A DNA stretch of 64,000 bases from Verrucolacustris sp044348085 (GTDB lineage: Bacteria > Verrucomicrobiota > Verrucomicrobiia > Methylacidiphilales > Verrucolacustridaceae). Under the pieces are notes generated by a model, which ran no database searches, was not told the origin of the DNA, and saw only the letters and a program-made list of their open reading frames with translations. A program made the translations under genes and the position numbers. The stretch spans positions 14,011 through 78,010 of the forward strand of contig JBIKTM010000008.1 of the NCBI GenBank assembly GCA_044348085.1, read 5' to 3'. Position 1 is the stretch's first letter, and every line of letters starts with the position of its first letter. Below are positions 43,281 to 50,555 of the stretch, one piece after another.

Positions 43281-43297
43281 TGTGCCATTTTGGCACA
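43281..43297. promoter_or_regulatory. Dyad upstream of dnaK, candidate operator
   Basis: TGTGCCA-TTT-TGGCACA, perfect 7-bp arms and a 3-base centre, about 125 bases upstream of dnaK and 84 bases beyond the ORF6N gene stop. Its core TGCCATTTTGGCA differs by one base from the core of a palindrome inside the ORF6N gene. Confidence 0.5.
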
Positions 43298-43380
43298 CTA
43301 TGAACATGAGCTGTTTTAATCTGTCTTTTCAATGGGAGTAAGGAATTATGCTCCCTTTCCTCTTCGAAGCAACCTCCGCG

Positions 43381-43914
43381 CTAACAACCCGCCCTTGAAA
43401 TCGATTCGCAAAACCCAATTTTTCTTTTGGGCTCCGCCTCCTCCGCAATCAGCTGCTGAATAGCCTGGAACACACTCCCGAACTGCTCATCATACTTTTC
43501 CTCCATATCTGCAATCTTTCGGGCCAACTCCCGGTTCGAATCCATTAACCTTCGCAGCTGCACAAATGTCCGCATGATCGCTATGTTCACTTGCACCGCT
43601 CGATCCGATCGTAACACACTGGAAAGCATCGCCACTCCCTGCTCAGTGAACACAAAAGTTGGCTTGCGACGCCCACCCCACTGCAAACTTGATATGCCAA
43701 TTTGGCACTTCAAGTTTGCAACCTCCTGTTTATTAAGAACAAACATAAAGTCATCAGGGAACCTCCGGGCATTCCTTTTGACTGCCCGGTTCAAGTCTCC
43801 TGTTTCCACTCCGTAAAGTTGCGCCAAGTCTGCATCCAGCATCACCCTTTCGCCTCGCACCCATCGGACTAACCCGGCCAGCGCCTCTGCCCCAATTTCA
43901 ACCAACGTACTCAT
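43381..43914 (-). CDS. ORF6N-domain (KilA-N-like) DNA-binding protein
   Basis: A 177-residue protein with the ORF6N domain, a DNA-binding module of phage and large-virus origin. RGERVMLDADLAQLYGVETGDLNRAVKRN opens the domain, RRFPDDFMFVLNKQE and FTEQGVAMLSSVLRSDRAV follow, and the C-terminal half is helical. Between them the usual SSWGG-type turn is expanded (CQIGISSLQWGG), and the encoding DNA contains a 39-bp near-perfect palindrome. Such genes occur scattered in bacterial chromosomes, often more than once. Nothing nearby looks like a prophage. It lies upstream of dnaK on the same strand. Confidence 0.88.
   Translation of the reverse strand: MSTLVEIGAEALAGLVRWVRGERVMLDADLAQLYGVETGDLNRAVKRNARRFPDDFMFVLNKQEVANLKCQIGISSLQWGGRRKPTFVFTEQGVAMLSSVLRSDRAVQVNIAIMRTFVQLRRLMDSNRELARKIADMEEKYDEQFGSVFQAIQQLIAEEAEPKRKIGFCESISRAGC
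43682..43720. repeat. 39-bp near-perfect palindrome inside the ORF6N gene
   Basis: Outer arms TGCAAACTTGA (43682-43692) and TCAAGTTTGCA (43710-43720) are exact inverted complements. Inner arms TGCCAA (43695-43700) and TTGGCA (43702-43707) are also exact, with T at the centre. Only two base pairs of 19 are mismatched. It lies wholly within the coding sequence and encodes part of ANLKCQIGISSLQ. Confidence 0.9.
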
Positions 43915-44000
43915 ACATGATTAAACTGCCCAAAACCTAAAAGGGTTCGTTGATTTCTAATTTTTTTACGTTCCAACATTCACACCTTCGCACACTCAAA

Positions 44001-44035
44001 CCCTGCGAAGCTCAGCGAGGTTCACCGAGACTCAA
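44001..44035 (+). repeat. Partial copy of the CTCAGCGAG intergenic repeat
   Basis: GCTCAGCGAGGTTCACCGAG followed by ACTCA, the 3' module of the interspersed repeat also found at 49268-49306 and 52650-52692, cut off before the GAGCGACGG end. Confidence 0.7.
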
Positions 44036-44092
44036 TATAGGACAACCGCATTCCGAATCGCAAAATCAAGTAACCCCCCCCAATCTCCAATC

Positions 44093-45259
44093 ATGGCCCT
44101 GAAAGCTCTCGAACCCTTGGAACAGTTTGCAACCGACGTCATCTTGGATCGTGCCGCCGGCCGTCGAGCCTCTCTCCTTAAGCCCCTCCTTCTCCTACTT
44201 GCGACTGTATACGCAGGCATCATGCGCGTTCGCGCCCGCTTCTACCAAGACGCCATTCTACGCCGCTACTCCGTTGGAGTTATGGTCATAAGCGTGGGAA
44301 ATCTTACGGTCGGGGGAACTGGCAAAACCCCCGTCGTTGAAAAACTTGCCCGCTCCCTTGTCGATGCAGGTCGCCGCGTCGCCATCCTTAGTCGTGGTTA
44401 CAAATCCGTACCCAAACCCCTTCTTACCCGCCTCGCAGATAAATTTCTCCCCGGTCGCACCCCGTCTCCTCCCCGCGTTGTCTCAGACGGAAAATCGGTT
44501 CTCCTGGATTCCGCTCAGTCCGGCGACGAGCCCTTCATGCTCGCCCGCAACCTCCCAGGCGTCGCCGTCCTCGTCGACTCCGACCGCGTCAAATCCGCCC
44601 GCCACGCCATTCGACACTATCAAGCTGATACCCTCCTACTCGATGACGGCTTCCAGTACCTCCGCCTCGGCGACCGCTTCAACCTCCTCCTCGTCGACCG
44701 CCAAAACCCCTTCGGAAACCAACACGTCCTGCCCCGCGGCGTTCTTCGCGAACCTCACGATGCCCTCCGCAGGGCCGACCTTATCCTCCTCACCAAATGT
44801 TCAGGGAAAGACCACGCCGAGGTGGAGAAAAAGATCCGACGCCATAACCGACACGCCCCCATCCACCCCTGCAGCCATCACCCACTTCATCTCGAAAATC
44901 TTCTTACCGGAGAGCGCCTGCCCCTTTCCTATCTCCGTGGCCTTCGTGTCGGCGCCGTTGCAGGAATCGCCGTACCGGAAAGTTTCTTCGAGGGCTTGAT
45001 CAAACTGGGCGCCGAAATCGTCTACCAACGCGCCTTTGCCGATCACCACCGCTTCATGGCTCCCGAGGTCGAAAACGCCCTCACCCGAACCCGCGCCCGA
45101 CGCGGACTCGCCCTCATCACTACCGAAAAAGATTCCGTCCGCTTCCCCCCGTTCCCAGCCCGCGATATTCCAGTCCTCTTTCTTCGCGTCGAAATCTCCC
45201 TCCTCGATGAATCCCAATCCTTCGAACAGGTTGTCCGCCAAGCCCTCGGCATCCGCTAA
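44093..45259 (+). CDS. lpxK: Tetraacyldisaccharide 4'-kinase
   Basis: Phosphorylates the 4' position of the lipid A disaccharide at the inner membrane. 388 residues. A hydrophobic N-terminal stretch (SLLKPLLLLLATVYAGIMRV) anchors it; the Walker A-like loop is VISVGNLTVGGTGKTPVVEKLA (cut to its core), followed by VAILSRGYKS, LLLDDGFQYLRLGDRFNLLL and LLPRGxLREP-like HVLPRGVLREPHDALRRAD. The late DHHRFMAPEVENAL fits the family. Together with hldD, rfaE2 and the PagL-like gene it shows lipid A-based LPS. The next small membrane gene starts 24 bases later. Confidence 0.95.
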   Translation: MALKALEPLEQFATDVILDRAAGRRASLLKPLLLLLATVYAGIMRVRARFYQDAILRRYSVGVMVISVGNLTVGGTGKTPVVEKLARSLVDAGRRVAILSRGYKSVPKPLLTRLADKFLPGRTPSPPRVVSDGKSVLLDSAQSGDEPFMLARNLPGVAVLVDSDRVKSARHAIRHYQADTLLLDDGFQYLRLGDRFNLLLVDRQNPFGNQHVLPRGVLREPHDALRRADLILLTKCSGKDHAEVEKKIRRHNRHAPIHPCSHHPLHLENLLTGERLPLSYLRGLRVGAVAGIAVPESFFEGLIKLGAEIVYQRAFADHHRFMAPEVENALTRTRARRGLALITTEKDSVRFPPFPARDIPVLFLRVEISLLDESQSFEQVVRQALGIR

Positions 45260-45283
45260 CTCCAACTGACGAACGATCACCCC

Positions 45284-45715
45284 ATGAATAGACCCATCCC
45301 AAAGTTTATCTCCATCATGACCGTCTTCCTTGGAGTCATCGATCTGCTGCGTGGTTTCATGCACACGGTCGTTCTTCCCTACTCCGCAACTCACATCGCG
45401 TGTCTCGATCTCTCGGGTCCCACTGCTCCCGATCTCCTTCGCCTTCTCGGTCTTTTCGGCATCTCGAACTACATCACCGGAGCCACTCTCATTCTCACCG
45501 GCCTGTATGCCCGTCCGATCGCCCTCGTCTTGCTGGGCCTCATTCCCGCTTTTTACGGACTGGGCCTCCTCACAATCCATGCCGCTATGAATCCTTATCC
45601 TCCCTCCGCCGCTCAATGGGGTGGCCGCCCCTTTATGATGATCAATCTCTCCCTCTACGTCCTAACTTTCCTCGCTGGCATCTTCGTCCTGCGGCACCGA
45701 AAAACAAAACCCTGA
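45284..45715 (+). CDS. Small membrane protein, four predicted TM helices
   Basis: I do not recognise a family. The 143 residues hold hydrophobic segments near 8-28 (FISIMTVFLGVIDLLRGF), 55-75 (LLGLFGISNYITGATLIL), 80-100 (ALVLLGLIPAFYGLGLL) and 117-137 (INLSLYVLTFLAGIFVL). Downstream of lpxK by 24 bases on the same strand, so probably co-transcribed. A cell-envelope role is a contextual guess only. Confidence 0.65.
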   Translation: MNRPIPKFISIMTVFLGVIDLLRGFMHTVVLPYSATHIACLDLSGPTAPDLLRLLGLFGISNYITGATLILTGLYARPIALVLLGLIPAFYGLGLLTIHAAMNPYPPSAAQWGGRPFMMINLSLYVLTFLAGIFVLRHRKTKP

Positions 45716-45724
45716 ATCCAATCA

Positions 45725-46327
45725 CTACTCTCTGACGAAGCTCACCCGCCAAGCGTGCGCCCCGTCCGGCCGCACACGATCCCAGTAACGGCACCGCACT
45801 GAATCCTCCACTCTCCATCCCGCTCCAAAACTTCCCGTAATTTCCGACAAGCTAAGCCTCCTCGGTCCGGGTTGTCGTGTTTCCAACTCACTGAACGAAA
45901 GAATGTGCAACCTCCCCCCCGGGCTGAGCACCGCCTCCAATCCCCGAATATAATCCTTTCTCTCCTCATCCGAAAAAGTGTGGAACAGCGCGCAGTCGAG
46001 CATTGTCCTCGCCTTCAGTCCGCTCTCCGCCAAACGCAGGGCATCGGCTAAAATAAATTCCGGAGGCTGCCTCAGCCCAGCCTGTTCCGTTTTTTTGCGG
46101 GCTCGCTCCAACGCCTCAGGCACCGCATCCAACCCCTTCACCACTAACCCGCGTCGAGCCAACTCGATCGCATTGTCTCCCGTGCCACAACCCAGATCGA
46201 GGACAGGCGATTCAAATTTCCCCTGCTCGATCAACCGGATCACTTCCGGTTGTGGTCGATCAATCTGCCAAGGGGGAATCCCCTCCGCATACATCCCAGC
46301 AAAGTCATGCCCTCCTTCTCTCATCAT
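45725..46327 (-). CDS. Class I SAM-dependent methyltransferase
   Basis: A 200-residue methyltransferase of the TehB/thiopurine-methyltransferase-like type. SAM-binding motif I is SPVLDLGCGTGDNAIELARR (about 37-56); VKGLDAVPEALERARKK follows (motif II acid); FHTFSDEERKDYIRGLEAVL and SPGGRLHILSFSE (about 130-150) are the later motifs. It begins GHDFAGMYAEGIPPWQIDRPQ, the WxxxxP opening of small detoxifying methyltransferases. The substrate cannot be told. Convergent with the small membrane gene. Confidence 0.88.
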   Translation of the reverse strand: MMREGGHDFAGMYAEGIPPWQIDRPQPEVIRLIEQGKFESPVLDLGCGTGDNAIELARRGLVVKGLDAVPEALERARKKTEQAGLRQPPEFILADALRLAESGLKARTMLDCALFHTFSDEERKDYIRGLEAVLSPGGRLHILSFSELETRQPGPRRLSLSEITGSFGAGWRVEDSVRCRYWDRVRPDGAHAWRVSFVRE

Positions 46328-46442
46328 TCAAACCTAAATCCCATCCACTCACTCTCAACCTAAACCTCTCCAGCTTTCGCCTTTCACCCTTCCTCCCTTT
46401 TGCACCTGCCCCTTTCTACCTTACACTTTTCTACTGAAACCC

Positions 46443-46781
46443 TTGACCCCTAAGCCCCTTTCTATCTCAGATCCCTTCCTCCCACCCCAACTCGTCGGAG
46501 AATGGATCGGAAATTACCGGGGTCACTTTGAAGAGGTGATCCGAATCGATCTCATCGATGGAAAGTGGATCGCCACCAAAATCACAGGCGATGAAAACGT
46601 CCCGGCTGGGGAGATCACTTGGCGTGTTGACCCCAGCACCTGCATCGGCGAGGGACAGATTGCAGACCCAGGATTTCTTCAGCCCCGATTCATTCCAGGC
46701 CACCTCGAGATTCTATCCTTGGATCGAATCGTCTTTCATTGGCAAGAGCTAGGCCACGTCGAATACCGCAGAGACGATTAA
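46443..46781 (+). CDS. FBXO31/EXECUTER C-terminal-like domain protein
   Basis: A 112-residue single-domain protein that resembles the C-terminal substrate-binding region of eukaryotic FBXO31 and EXECUTER proteins, from memory of those sequences: LVGEWIGNYRGHFEEVIRI (family G-x-Y-x-x-H-G-x-E), KWIATKITGDENVPAGEIT (family TKITGDPNIPAG), then GEGQIADPGFLQPRFIPGHL and RIVFHWQELGH. It has no F-box and no signal peptide. It begins at a TTG; no ATG precedes the first conserved block. It is convergent with the ADP-ribosylglycohydrolase homologue, overlapping by four bases. Function in bacteria is unknown. Confidence 0.7.
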   Translation: MTPKPLSISDPFLPPQLVGEWIGNYRGHFEEVIRIDLIDGKWIATKITGDENVPAGEITWRVDPSTCIGEGQIADPGFLQPRFIPGHLEILSLDRIVFHWQELGHVEYRRDD

Positions 46782-47764
46782 CCAGTAACTTTCTCCAACT
46801 CAGGAGGCGGAACCAGCAACGCATCCGACCAGGCCTTGGGAACCCCGCACGCCAAACCCAAGATCCCGCCTACGACCACCCCACGATGACAACTATCCCC
46901 ACCCAGATTTGCGTTCGCAACGATTCCCCCGACAAAGTCATTCTCATACTTCCACGCTAAATAAATGGAAGCCGGCATCGCTTCCGCGATATAACACGCC
47001 GTACTAAATCTCTCCCCCACCACATGCTCATCCGGCTGCTTCATCCATCCCTCCGCCTTCTTCCCCGAAATCCAATCCCCCGCCTCCTTCGTGATTGCCT
47101 CCCGCACACTCGCTCCCTCCCGGATCGCCCAACACACTCGTACGAACGTATCCGCCGCACGCAGAACATTCGGATGCGCATGCGTACTCCCCACATGCTC
47201 TTTCACCACCGCCCGCAACCTCCCCAACGGAAGATCGCTACACGCTGCTATCAGCGCAGGCACATGCGCCAAACCCCCAATATGCTCATCCCGGATGCCA
47301 CACTTCACCAATGGCTTCCCCTGCGCATACCTCGTAAAGAATCCACGGTGACACTCCTCCACATACGTGTCCCGATGCCGACCCGGCGTCAGCATGAAAT
47401 CCGCATAATGCTGCAACCAGCCTTCAGACGAATACCCACCATGCGACCGGATCCAACCGTACAGTTCCCGTGCCAACTGCAGATTAAGAGTATTCTCCCC
47501 CGCTTTTAAAAACTGATGGTAATGAACTCCACGCTGCCCCCAATACTGAGCCTGATCGTGAAGAATATCCCCCTTCTCGTTCTGCGGAGCGTATTTCGAG
47601 CGCCAAAGAATACTGTCGGCATGCGGATTTTTAGGCGCCAGATACCGCTCCACTTTTCCGTAATCCCGCGCCAGAGCCGCACGATCGTAATACCAGTGCA
47701 CAGGCATGGCCAAAGCGTCCGCACACAACGCCCCGACAAAACCCTCCAAGAAATCCTTCGCCAT
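46778..47764 (-). CDS. ADP-ribosylglycohydrolase-fold protein with altered metal motif
   Basis: A 328-residue member of the ADP-ribosyl-glycohydrolase (ARH) fold family, which removes ADP-ribose from proteins or metabolites. It opens FLEGFVGALCADALAMPVHW, with a helical body and the late block ANANLGGDSCHRGVVVGGIL. Canonical members have GGDxDT there to bind magnesium; here the Asp-Thr is replaced by Cys-His, as in one divergent subfamily. Activity on ADP-ribose is therefore doubtful. No ADP-ribosyltransferase is nearby. The next gene upstream is a small membrane protein on the same strand, nine bases away. Confidence 0.82.
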   Translation of the reverse strand: MAKDFLEGFVGALCADALAMPVHWYYDRAALARDYGKVERYLAPKNPHADSILWRSKYAPQNEKGDILHDQAQYWGQRGVHYHQFLKAGENTLNLQLARELYGWIRSHGGYSSEGWLQHYADFMLTPGRHRDTYVEECHRGFFTRYAQGKPLVKCGIRDEHIGGLAHVPALIAACSDLPLGRLRAVVKEHVGSTHAHPNVLRAADTFVRVCWAIREGASVREAITKEAGDWISGKKAEGWMKQPDEHVVGERFSTACYIAEAMPASIYLAWKYENDFVGGIVANANLGGDSCHRGVVVGGILGLACGVPKAWSDALLVPPPELEKVTG

Positions 47765-47773
47765 CGCCCGGGG

Positions 47774-48046
47774 CTACTGGGTGCGCAAAATCAGGTAGAA
47801 CGCCAAACTCACCATCGACACAAAGGAAACGACTGCCGCCACAATGAGAAAAATGTGGAGTCGCGTCAAAGAGCCCTTTCCCATCTTCTCCTCTAAATCT
47901 TTGATCCCGCCCGCGAAATACACCATGATCGAAAATAGAAAACCGATCCACAAAAACAAAATCAAAAAAGGAAGATTTTCCACTACCTGCTGCAACCCTG
48001 GCATGAATGTCGTTAACTCCCGCAATCGGCTTACCAGAGGATCCAC
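47774..48046 (-). CDS. Small two-TM membrane protein
   Basis: A 90-residue protein starting at GTG 48046, with hydrophobic segments near 27-46 (FLILFLWIGFLFSIMVYFAG) and 64-86 (LHIFLIVAAVVSFVSMVSLAFYL, cut here) separated by a charged loop IKDLEEKMGKGS. No family recognised. Probably co-transcribed with the ARH-fold gene. Its start region overlaps the upstream region of the divergent TerC gene. Confidence 0.55.
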   Translation of the reverse strand: MDPLVSRLRELTTFMPGLQQVVENLPFLILFLWIGFLFSIMVYFAGGIKDLEEKMGKGSLTRLHIFLIVAAVVSFVSMVSLAFYLILRTQ

Positions 48047-48147
48047 TTCTTAACTCTACGATCTTAAATCAAACAATCAACTGTCCCCGCCTCCACGCTT
48101 GGCATTCTGATCCACTGACCGCTAGCGTCTTTAGCGTGCCCGTCGAC

Positions 48148-49155
48148 ATGGTCCTTTTTCCCCTCCGCGAGTATGTTTGGTTCTACGCGGGGTTCCTCCT
48201 CTTTGTTTTCGCAGTCCTAGCCATCGATTTGGGAGTGTTTCATCGCAAAGCCCATGTCATCGGAATGCGGGAAGCCGTGGGGTTGAGCGTCTTTTGGATC
48301 ACCTTGGCCCTGTTGTTCAATTTTGGCTTCTATCTCTACTGCAAACATGAGTTCTCACAAAATCTGCAACTCATGGCCCTATCCGGGTTCGATCCGGATC
48401 GGCAGGCCCGTTACTCCGCTTTGGAATTCCTCACTGGCTTCATCGTCGAAAAGTCCTTGGCGGTTGACAACCTCTTCATCTTTGTCGTGCTTTTCCGTTT
48501 CTTTGGCATCCCCGCCCAATCTCAGCACAATATCCTCTTCTGGGGGATTCTTGGAGCCATTTTTTTCCGCGTCATTTTCATAGCACTCGGTGCCGTCCTG
48601 CTGCAGATCCACTGGATCAATTTGCTCCTAGGAGTTTTTCTAATTCTCACTGGCCTGAAGATCTTCCTTTCCCCAGGTCACGCCATTAACCCCGAAACCA
48701 ACCCCTTCCTCCGCTTCCTCCAGCGAGTGCTGCCGGTCACCCACAAGACGGACGAAGGGAAGTTTTTCCTTAAAGTTGGATCCGCATGGAAAGTTACCCC
48801 GTTGATGATCTGCCTGATCTTCATCGAATTCTGCGACATCGTCTTTGCGATTGATTCCGTTCCCGCCATCTTCGCCCTCACTAAGGAACCCCTCATCGTC
48901 CTGACCTCGAACGTCTTCGCAATCCTCGGCCTGCGGGCGCTCTACTTTCTACTCGCCGGGGTTGTGGACAAGTTCCACTTCCTCAAGTTTGGGCTGGGCT
49001 TGGTTCTGATGTTTGTCGGTCTGAAGATGGCTTGGCTGAACGATCTGTTTTCCGGGAAGTTCCCGATCGCCTGGTCCCTCGTCATCATCACCGCTCTGGT
49101 GGGTGGTTCGATTACGCTCTCACTCCTACTGCCTCAGAAGAAATCCACAAACTAA
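48148..49155 (+). CDS. TerC/Alx family membrane protein
   Basis: A 335-residue integral membrane protein of the TerC family, linked to tellurite resistance and manganese homeostasis (Alx). Hydrophobic helices: about 9-28, 42-62, 97-115, 125-150 and later ones to 320. Family marks are DLGVFHRKAH near residue 24, ALEFLTGFIVEKSLAVDNLFIFVVLF (shown here in part; about 92-117) and FIEFCDIVFAIDSVPAIFAL (about 228-247), supplying the acidic metal-site residues, ending LIVLTSNVFAILGLRALYFL. The ATG 48148 is preferred; GTG 48136 in frame is possible. No yybP-ykoY riboswitch was recognised upstream. Confidence 0.93.
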   Translation: MVLFPLREYVWFYAGFLLFVFAVLAIDLGVFHRKAHVIGMREAVGLSVFWITLALLFNFGFYLYCKHEFSQNLQLMALSGFDPDRQARYSALEFLTGFIVEKSLAVDNLFIFVVLFRFFGIPAQSQHNILFWGILGAIFFRVIFIALGAVLLQIHWINLLLGVFLILTGLKIFLSPGHAINPETNPFLRFLQRVLPVTHKTDEGKFFLKVGSAWKVTPLMICLIFIEFCDIVFAIDSVPAIFALTKEPLIVLTSNVFAILGLRALYFLLAGVVDKFHFLKFGLGLVLMFVGLKMAWLNDLFSGKFPIAWSLVIITALVGGSITLSLLLPQKKSTN

Positions 49156-49186
49156 CCCTACCCGCCCACTTCTACTCAATAACCCT

Positions 49187-49306
49187 CCAATTCCCCCGCG
49201 TAAGCGGACATCTGTTCCATCATGGAATGAGAAACTAGAAGGGGCGAGGGCGGGTCTTAGGGGGCCAAAGCTCAGCGAGCCTGCCGAGACTGAGCGACGG
49301 AGGGCC
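49187..49306 (+). repeat. Interspersed repeat, full copy (120 nt)
   Basis: The longest copy of a family described in the findings. It starts CCAATTCCCCCGCGTAAGCG with a CCGC-GTAA-GCGG hairpin, then TTCCA-TCA-TGGAA, a GGGTCTTAGGGGGCCAA segment, and a 3' module GCTCAG...CTGAGC (49271-49296) ending in GACGGAGGGCC. It fills the gap between the TerC gene and the photolyase operon. Confidence 0.85.
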
Positions 49307-49308
49307 TC

Positions 49309-49719
49309 CTAAACCCACTCCCTACCCAAATCTTTCCAAAACGGCGTGAACCGCTTCACCGGATATCCCTCCGGAACGGTCACCATCCCCTCCGCCGGCA
49401 CGACCTCCACCTCTACTTTCTCCCTCAATCTCTCCACCGTCTCCCGCCACCTCGGTGAGGGCGACTCGGTCACCGCCAACTTCTCCACCCCCTCCTGCCC
49501 CATCCAATCCAAAATCTCCTCCACACTTTCGCCCACCCATATCTCATCCGCCTCCTCCACTGCGCACTCATACAGAAAAAAGATCCGCTTAAAGCTCAGC
49601 CCCGCCTTTTCCAGGAAAGGCCGATCAAAAACAAACACACTCCGAGCCTCCGGATACTTCCGCAACGCCGGATCCCGTTTCGACAACGAATCCCCGTGCA
49701 GCCACACCCCCGTCTTCAT
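49309..49719 (-). CDS. Photolyase N-terminal-like alpha/beta domain, separate gene
   Basis: A 136-residue protein that resembles the antenna-binding alpha/beta domain at the N-terminus of photolyases and cryptochromes. TGVWLHGDSLSKRDPALRKY (about 3-22) matches the opening strand and D/R-x-D loop, RSVFVFDRPFLEKAGLS (about 27-43) the next strand, and EEILDWMGQEGVEKLAVTES the beta/alpha units after. It follows the FAD-domain gene with a four-base overlap (ATGA), so the two are co-translated. In normal photolyases this domain comes first in a single chain; here the order is reversed and the chain is split. The assignment of this half is by fold-like pattern and context. Confidence 0.68.
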   Translation of the reverse strand: MKTGVWLHGDSLSKRDPALRKYPEARSVFVFDRPFLEKAGLSFKRIFFLYECAVEEADEIWVGESVEEILDWMGQEGVEKLAVTESPSPRWRETVERLREKVEVEVVPAEGMVTVPEGYPVKRFTPFWKDLGREWV

Positions 49720-50504
49720 TTCGAGAAAAGCCTCCTCTCCAGCTCGGGATACGTCGCATCAAACGGACACTTCGCCGTGCACCGCGCACACCACTCTTTT
49801 CCGCCGTTCTCCAAAAGATTTTCCCGGTTGAACAGATAGGCCCGGTGACTGAACGTCGAGGCCACCCACTGCCACGACAACGCGTTGCTCGCCGGATCCC
49901 CATCCAGCAGATGCCGGTAAAAGAACCGCTCCCCCGCCTTCCATCCCAACTTTCGGAAATGCACCACAAATGAGGCAAACCACATCCGCGCGTGATTATG
50001 AATATAACCCGTCACCACCAACTCCCGCACCGTCTCATCCATACAAACTAACCCCGTTCGCCCCTCCGCAATCTCCGCCGGCAACTCCTCCTCCGTTTCA
50101 TTTCCCAAGGGAACCTTCGCCGGTTCGCGATCCTCATAAATCCCGTCTCCCCACAACCCGTACAAGTGCCGCCAAAACTGCCGCCACCCCAACTCCTGCC
50201 AGAACTTGATCGCATCGTAACTCTTCCCGAATCGCTCCCGCACACTCTCCGCCACCTCCCGGATCCCCAACACTCCGTGCCGGATATAAAACGACAGACG
50301 GGAAACATTTCCCTTCAGCTTGTTTCTCGTTCCGGCATACCCCTGAACCCGAAACTTCTCCAAGGCCTCCAACCCCGCCCTCCTGCCTCCCACGTAGACC
50401 GACTCCCTCGCCTCTTCCATTTTCCCGCAATACATCCCTACCATCGCTTTCGCTAAACTGCGGGCCTGCTCCTCCCTCGTCCCCGAGAACTTCTCTAACT
50501 TCAT
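49716..50504 (-). CDS. FAD-binding domain of photolyase/cryptochrome family, separate gene
   Basis: A 262-residue protein equivalent to the C-terminal FAD-binding helical domain of photolyases, without the N-terminal domain. Family marks: LSFYIRHGVLGIREVAESV (about 70-88), FWQELGWRQFWRHLY (about 102-116), VTGYIHNHARMWFASFVVHF (about 170-189) and DGDPASNALSWQWVAST (about 204-220), the FAD/DNA-contact helices; the last is the photolyase WQW. The C-terminus has three cysteines in WCARCTAKCPFD. Partner gene follows with overlapping stop/start. Light-driven repair or sensing is inferred; a 4Fe-4S cluster would need a fourth cysteine, which is not obvious. Confidence 0.85.
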   Translation of the reverse strand: MKLEKFSGTREEQARSLAKAMVGMYCGKMEEARESVYVGGRRAGLEALEKFRVQGYAGTRNKLKGNVSRLSFYIRHGVLGIREVAESVRERFGKSYDAIKFWQELGWRQFWRHLYGLWGDGIYEDREPAKVPLGNETEEELPAEIAEGRTGLVCMDETVRELVVTGYIHNHARMWFASFVVHFRKLGWKAGERFFYRHLLDGDPASNALSWQWVASTFSHRAYLFNRENLLENGGKEWCARCTAKCPFDATYPELERRLFSK

Positions 50505-50555
50505 CCCCTCACCCTACCACACTGTTTCCGAATTAATCCTAATCTGCCTTTCCCT

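Noticed and set aside
44801..45616. 271-residue minus-strand frame opposite lpxK and the small membrane gene
   Set aside because: lpxK is unmistakable on the plus strand and the antisense frame has no recognisable feature.
48047..48147. yybP-ykoY manganese riboswitch before the TerC gene
   Set aside because: The 100-base upstream stretch lacks the conserved paired loops of that riboswitch by eye.
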